Source: Larus michahellis
Lineage: Eukaryota > Chordata > Aves > Charadriiformes > Laridae
Length of the DNA: 64,000 nucleotides
Assembly (NCBI RefSeq): GCF_964199755.1
Contig: NC_133903.1
Location: 2,559,001 to 2,623,000 of the forward strand
Reading direction: 5' to 3'
This document shows, in pieces, positions 35,335-64,000 of this stretch. The first letter of the stretch is position 1, and each line of letters opens with the position of its first letter. A model generated the notes under the pieces. It was given only the letters and a program-made list of their open reading frames with translations, did not search any database and was not told the DNA's origin. The translations under genes and the position numbers were made by a program.

Positions 35335-36827
35335 AGATTTGCTCCAGCAACTCTTTATTGGACAAAAGCATATGCAGGTACAGGGTGACCCACCACATGT
35401 CTACACATGGCACACACTGTGGGCACCAGGAACCCCCTCGGGCACTTGGTACCTCACCCAGCACACCCCTGCGGTGCCCGGGGCGGGCTGCCTGGGACAG
35501 AGAGTCCCACTGCCACCTCGTGGGTAAGGGATGCATCGCCTCCACTTTGCCACCGGGCACAGCGGGCAGCGAACCTCCTCCCTGCAAAATTCCAGGTCCT
35601 GCTGGAGAGCAGGACCCAAGAAACCCCAACGTACCTGGCTTGGAGGAGGAAGAAGGGAAGGGCAGGGAACCCCACACATACCAGAGTTAGAGACATGAAT
35701 TATTCCGATCTTTCCCTGCCCATCTTCATCCTTGCTCCCCAAGTTGAGTGGGAAGAGAGGATGCTGCCACACAGTGCAGGGGTCTGGCTCCAGTCACTGT
35801 GGACTGAGGGAAGAGTGGAAAGACCCACTGCCAACAGCCCAGGACCTGCTCAAACTCTCCTGGTCCCACCAAGGTGAACCACAGCACCCCTTGAGGGCGC
35901 TGGCTGTCCAGGGACAAAGCCTCAGGAGATGAAATGCTGGTTCCACACGGAAGACTAGTGGGTGAGGCAAACCCATTAATTCCCTTCTGCTCCCAGTTAG
36001 CACCAGGTTGTTAAAAAGAAGACTTCTGTTTGTCTTCGGCAGGATGGGCAATGAAAACCCTGCTTCACTGTGCAGTCAGAGAGAGAAGGAAGCTACAAAT
36101 CTCCCCCACAGAGGGAATGAAGCAGTAAGCAACCTCTCATGGCTTTGAGAAACCAGCCTACAGCACCTCCCAAAAGGAGGTCTGGAAACAGAGCACTATT
36201 GCTGAAACCTCTCTGGGTCTAGGACATCCCACCCCATAGATACAGAGGTGGTTCTGCTCCCTGCCTCCCCTCGGCTGGGGCCTGCAGCTCCAGTTTGCAC
36301 TGGCATAATAAGGGGGAGACCCTCAATTGCTCTTGCCCCATAGCACCTCCCTCTCTGTGTCTGATCCTGGCCAAAGAGCCACAGCGCACGCAGAGGGGGA
36401 GGAAGGGAGGGAGAAAGGCTCTTTCGCAGACCAGCACAGCGTCCTTGGTGCAGCCCTGGCTGACATGAGTGGGGCACTGTGGGGTGACACGCAGTGCCAT
36501 GCTCCTGCATTCAGGATGGTAATCACCCGAGCAGTGGATGGGCAAATTGAGCTCTGTCCTCCTGAGCTGCCGAAGAGGCTGAAGCCAGCTCTGAGCTAGG
36601 TCCAAAGAAGAAAAACAATCTCAAAAGTCCATCTTCTGGGAAAGGCATCCTTGGGCCCCACACCAGGGCCAGAGGGGATTCAAACCGTCCATCTGGTCCG
36701 CAAACCTGCAGGCTGCATGTCAGGGAGCAGAGAAGCCTCATCACAGTCCTGCATGACTCCAGAAAAGCAGCAGTGAGGAATGAACATCCCTTTGATGACC
36801 CTCTCTGGGCCGCTGGGCAAAGGAACA
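35335..36827 (-). other. MICALL2: MICALL2 3' untranslated region (inferred)
   Basis: From the stop codon to the first convincing poly(A) signal. No further AATAAA on the minus strand was noticed between the stop and 35354. No introns or repeats were recognised inside it. The exact cleavage point is an estimate. Confidence 0.6.
35354..35359 (-). terminator. MICALL2 poly(A) signal AATAAA
   Basis: The minus strand reads AATAAA here. It is followed 20-50 bases on by a GT-rich stretch around 35298-35330 (GTTTGGGTGTGGGTT), the expected downstream element. Cleavage would fall near 35330-35345. Confidence 0.65.
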
Positions 36828-61834
<25,007 letters not shown>

Positions 61835-62352
61835 GGCCTCGGCGGGCCGGGGGAGGCGGCGAGGCAGGAGGGAGCCCCTCGCCCTTCCCAGCCCGGCCGG
61901 AGGCTGCCGGCGTGTGGCGGCCGCCGCGGCGCGGAGGAGGCGGGGAAAGGGGCGGGCGAGGGGCGGGCGGCGGCGGCCCCTCAGGGCCTCCCCCCGCCTC
62001 GCCCCGGGGCCGCGCCGGGCGGAGGAGGGGAGAAAGAGCAGAAAACGGCCGAGTTTGGGACGGGAGCGGCGGCCCCGCGGGGCCTCGTGTGGGGCCGGGG
62101 CGGGCGGTGGCTGCTTCTCCACAGGGACCAGGGGCTGCCGCGGCCCCGGCCCTCCCGGTGTGGGCGTGTCGCGACATGGCAGCCCACGCCTTGGGCCCGT
62201 GGGGACAAAGGAAGTTTCCTTCGCCCCCTGCGTGAAGGGGCAGCCACACAGGGGAGGCGTGAGGAGGAGGAAGGAGGGAGGAAGAAGCACGGCCACCCAG
62301 AGGCCTCATCCTGGCTAGGGCAGGAAGGAGGTTGGCCATGGGCACAGGGGCT

Positions 62353-62697
62353 GGCGTCCGCCATCACCCGCAGCCGTCCACCACCACACGGTGGCCGTCC
62401 GCCATCACCCGCAGCCGTCCACCACCACACGGTGGCCGTCCACCACCACCCACAGCCATCCGTCATCATCCACAGCCATCCACCATCACCTGGTGGCCAT
62501 CCACCACCACCCACAGCCATCCACCACCACTCAGTGGCTGTCCACCCACAGCCATCCACCATCACCTAGTGGCCATCGACCACCACCCACAGCCATCCAC
62601 CATCACCTGGTGGCCATCCACCACCACCTACAGCCATCCACCACCACTCAGTGGCTGTCCACCCACAGCCATCCACCATCCCCGGTGGCCAACCACC
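62353..62697. repeat. Tandem repeat, about 41-bp units with a 20-21-bp substructure
   Basis: Repeats of the theme GCCATCCACCACCACCCACA and GTGGCCATCCACCATCACCT. Two adjacent near-identical units begin at 62356 and 62397 (period 41); later copies drift and change CpG to CpA/TpG. Because the unit can be read open in several frames, it creates long false ORFs rich in His, Pro, Ser and Thr (plus) or Gly, Trp, Met, Asp (minus). It lies just upstream of the MICALL2 CpG island. Confidence 0.88.
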
Positions 62698-62897
62698 ATG
62701 ATTGTCAGCCCTGTCCCCACAGAGGAGGAAGAGGATGGCTGGCTGAGGGAGGCAGAAAGGCGGCCACCCGCTGCAGTCCTGCCCCGGTGGGGCTGTCCAG
62801 GGCCAGCAGCGCCACTGCCAATCCCCAGGGCCACCCCGCCACACGTTAAAATAACTCACTAGGTCTCATGCGGTTGACACAACTGCCGAAGAGACAA

Positions 62898-63385
62898 GGT
62901 AACACTTTAAGAGCCGCCTATAAATTAGGTAAAAATAATTAATAATACATATAATATAATATATTAATGGCATTTCTATGGCATGATATGGATAATATAC
63001 ATTAATATATAAATACCTCACAAATAATTCAGCGTGTTTCCATTTCATCAACAATCACTGGCCAATGTATTTACTTTATGGTAAGGATTATACATTTCAT
63101 TATAAATGGCTTGCTGGGCATGTCAGCAACTTTTACATCTCCATTCACTTTATTATTAATGGTTTCCTGAACAGTAACGGCATAATAATGCACACAATGC
63201 AGCATGAATATTTGATGTGGCATCTATAGTCTCCCATTTATCATTTATAACAGGCTACAAAAACATTATAAAACATTTATTACAAATTTATAGATCACTT
63301 TATACTAAAACAAAGTTGTGTTATAAATACATTATTAATCCTTTATGCCATTTATAGGAATCCCTTGTAATAAGGCCTTAGCATA
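62898..63385. mobile_element. Probable old non-autonomous DNA transposon fossil
   Basis: An AT-rich block beginning GGTAACACTTTAAGAG and ending, on the other strand, with a related sequence (reverse complement of 63345-63380: TTATTACAAGGGATTCCTAT). The ends can be aligned as a degraded terminal inverted repeat, both leading into CCTATAAAT. The interior is full of ATTTATAA and TTATAAATG words in both directions. Ends starting GGTAACACTTTA are typical of miniature DNA transposons in fish and amphibian genomes (knowledge). No target-site duplication is clear. It could instead be simply AT-rich unique sequence. Confidence 0.45.
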
Positions 63386-64000
63386 TGTTGCTGCACAACC
63401 GTAACACGAACGGTGTGGCAAGGAGGAAATACGGCAGGGTGAGCCTGCTCCCAAGCACTGGGTGTGTTCTGCGAGGGAAAGTCTAAACATCTGCACTCAA
63501 AATTAATCAGACTACCAAGGGGCCAATCGAAAGAAACGCTGGATTAACTCAAAGTTGTTGTTTTTTCTCCCCTCCCCTAGAAGAAGATGCTTGCTTTCTC
63601 GCAAGTCGGAAACTTGTGGCGCTGGAGCCCTGAAAGCGGAGCTGTCCCGCTTCGTTTCCATACCACCTTTTCACTAGATTGATAAAATTTGCATAATTTA
63701 CGAAAAGCCATCTGGCTAACGATGGGCAGCCTTTCCCATCCTCTGTCATCAGGTAACTTAGGGGCTGGTGAGAAATAAAGAGGATGTGATGGATTTAGAA
63801 AATGCGTTTGTGGGGTCTCTTTTTGTAAGTCGCAAAGACTGTTTTGTTTAGCATTGTGCATCCCCCTGCCGTGCTTGCCATCTACATAGTGCAGCGCTGG
63901 GAAACGAGGAGAAGAAAACGATGTTTGAAAATGGAGTTATTGCCAATTGCTAGTAGTACAAATAGCGAAAATCAGCTTCTGAGCCCCGCTTTGACACAGC
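63386..64000. other. Upstream flank, nothing recognised
   Basis: Unique, mildly AT-rich sequence beyond the transposon-like block. No exon, repeat or promoter element is recognised. By mammalian synteny the next gene outward would be INTS1, but none of it is visible. Confidence 0.5.

Overview
The window is vertebrate nuclear DNA, almost certainly from a bird. Evidence: at least five well-preserved CR1 LINE 3' ends plus one 1.8-kb CR1 with reverse-transcriptase remnants, no other abundant repeat family, high GC and CpG content with small introns (typical of an avian microchromosome), and one split gene whose protein is clearly vertebrate MICALL2. There are no prokaryotic operons, phage, CRISPR arrays or mobile cassettes.

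One protein gene can be supported. MICALL2 (MICAL-like 2, also called JRAB) lies on the minus strand, start codon at 61834 and stop at 36828. I rebuilt 17 coding exons from splice sites. Every intron is GT-AG, every junction phase matches, and the exons total 2412 bases (803 codons plus stop) with no internal stop. The protein has an N-terminal CH domain, one LIM domain, a long low-complexity linker and a C-terminal coiled-coil bMERB (Rab-binding) domain. A CpG island with GC boxes covers the promoter and first exon (about 61.55-62.2 kb), and a poly(A) signal at 35354-35359 closes a 3' UTR of about 1.5 kb.

Layout: 1 to about 35.3 kb is intergenic, with no credible coding exon. It alternates AT-rich blocks dense in TAATTA-type homeodomain words (about 1.4, 2.7, 7.9-8.4, 17.2-17.5, 21.4-22.0, 25.6-26.0, 27.2 and 29.4-29.9 kb) with CpG-rich patches (about 1.7, 12.3-12.8, 22.0-22.3 kb), simple repeats and CR1 or MIR-like fossils. 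35.3-62 kb is MICALL2. 62.35-62.70 kb is a tandem repeat of about 41 bp, 62.90-63.39 kb is an AT-rich fossil resembling an old DNA transposon, and the rest to 64 kb is unannotated upstream sequence.

In mammals MICALL2 sits between the homeobox gene UNCX and INTS1, with a long gene-poor interval on the UNCX side. The 35-kb interval past the MICALL2 3' end therefore probably belongs to the UNCX regulatory landscape. This is inference from remembered synteny; UNCX itself is not in the window. I found no new multi-gene system. The items most worth checking are the homeodomain-site blocks paired with orphan CpG islands, and the tandem repeat and transposon fossil just upstream of the MICALL2 promoter.
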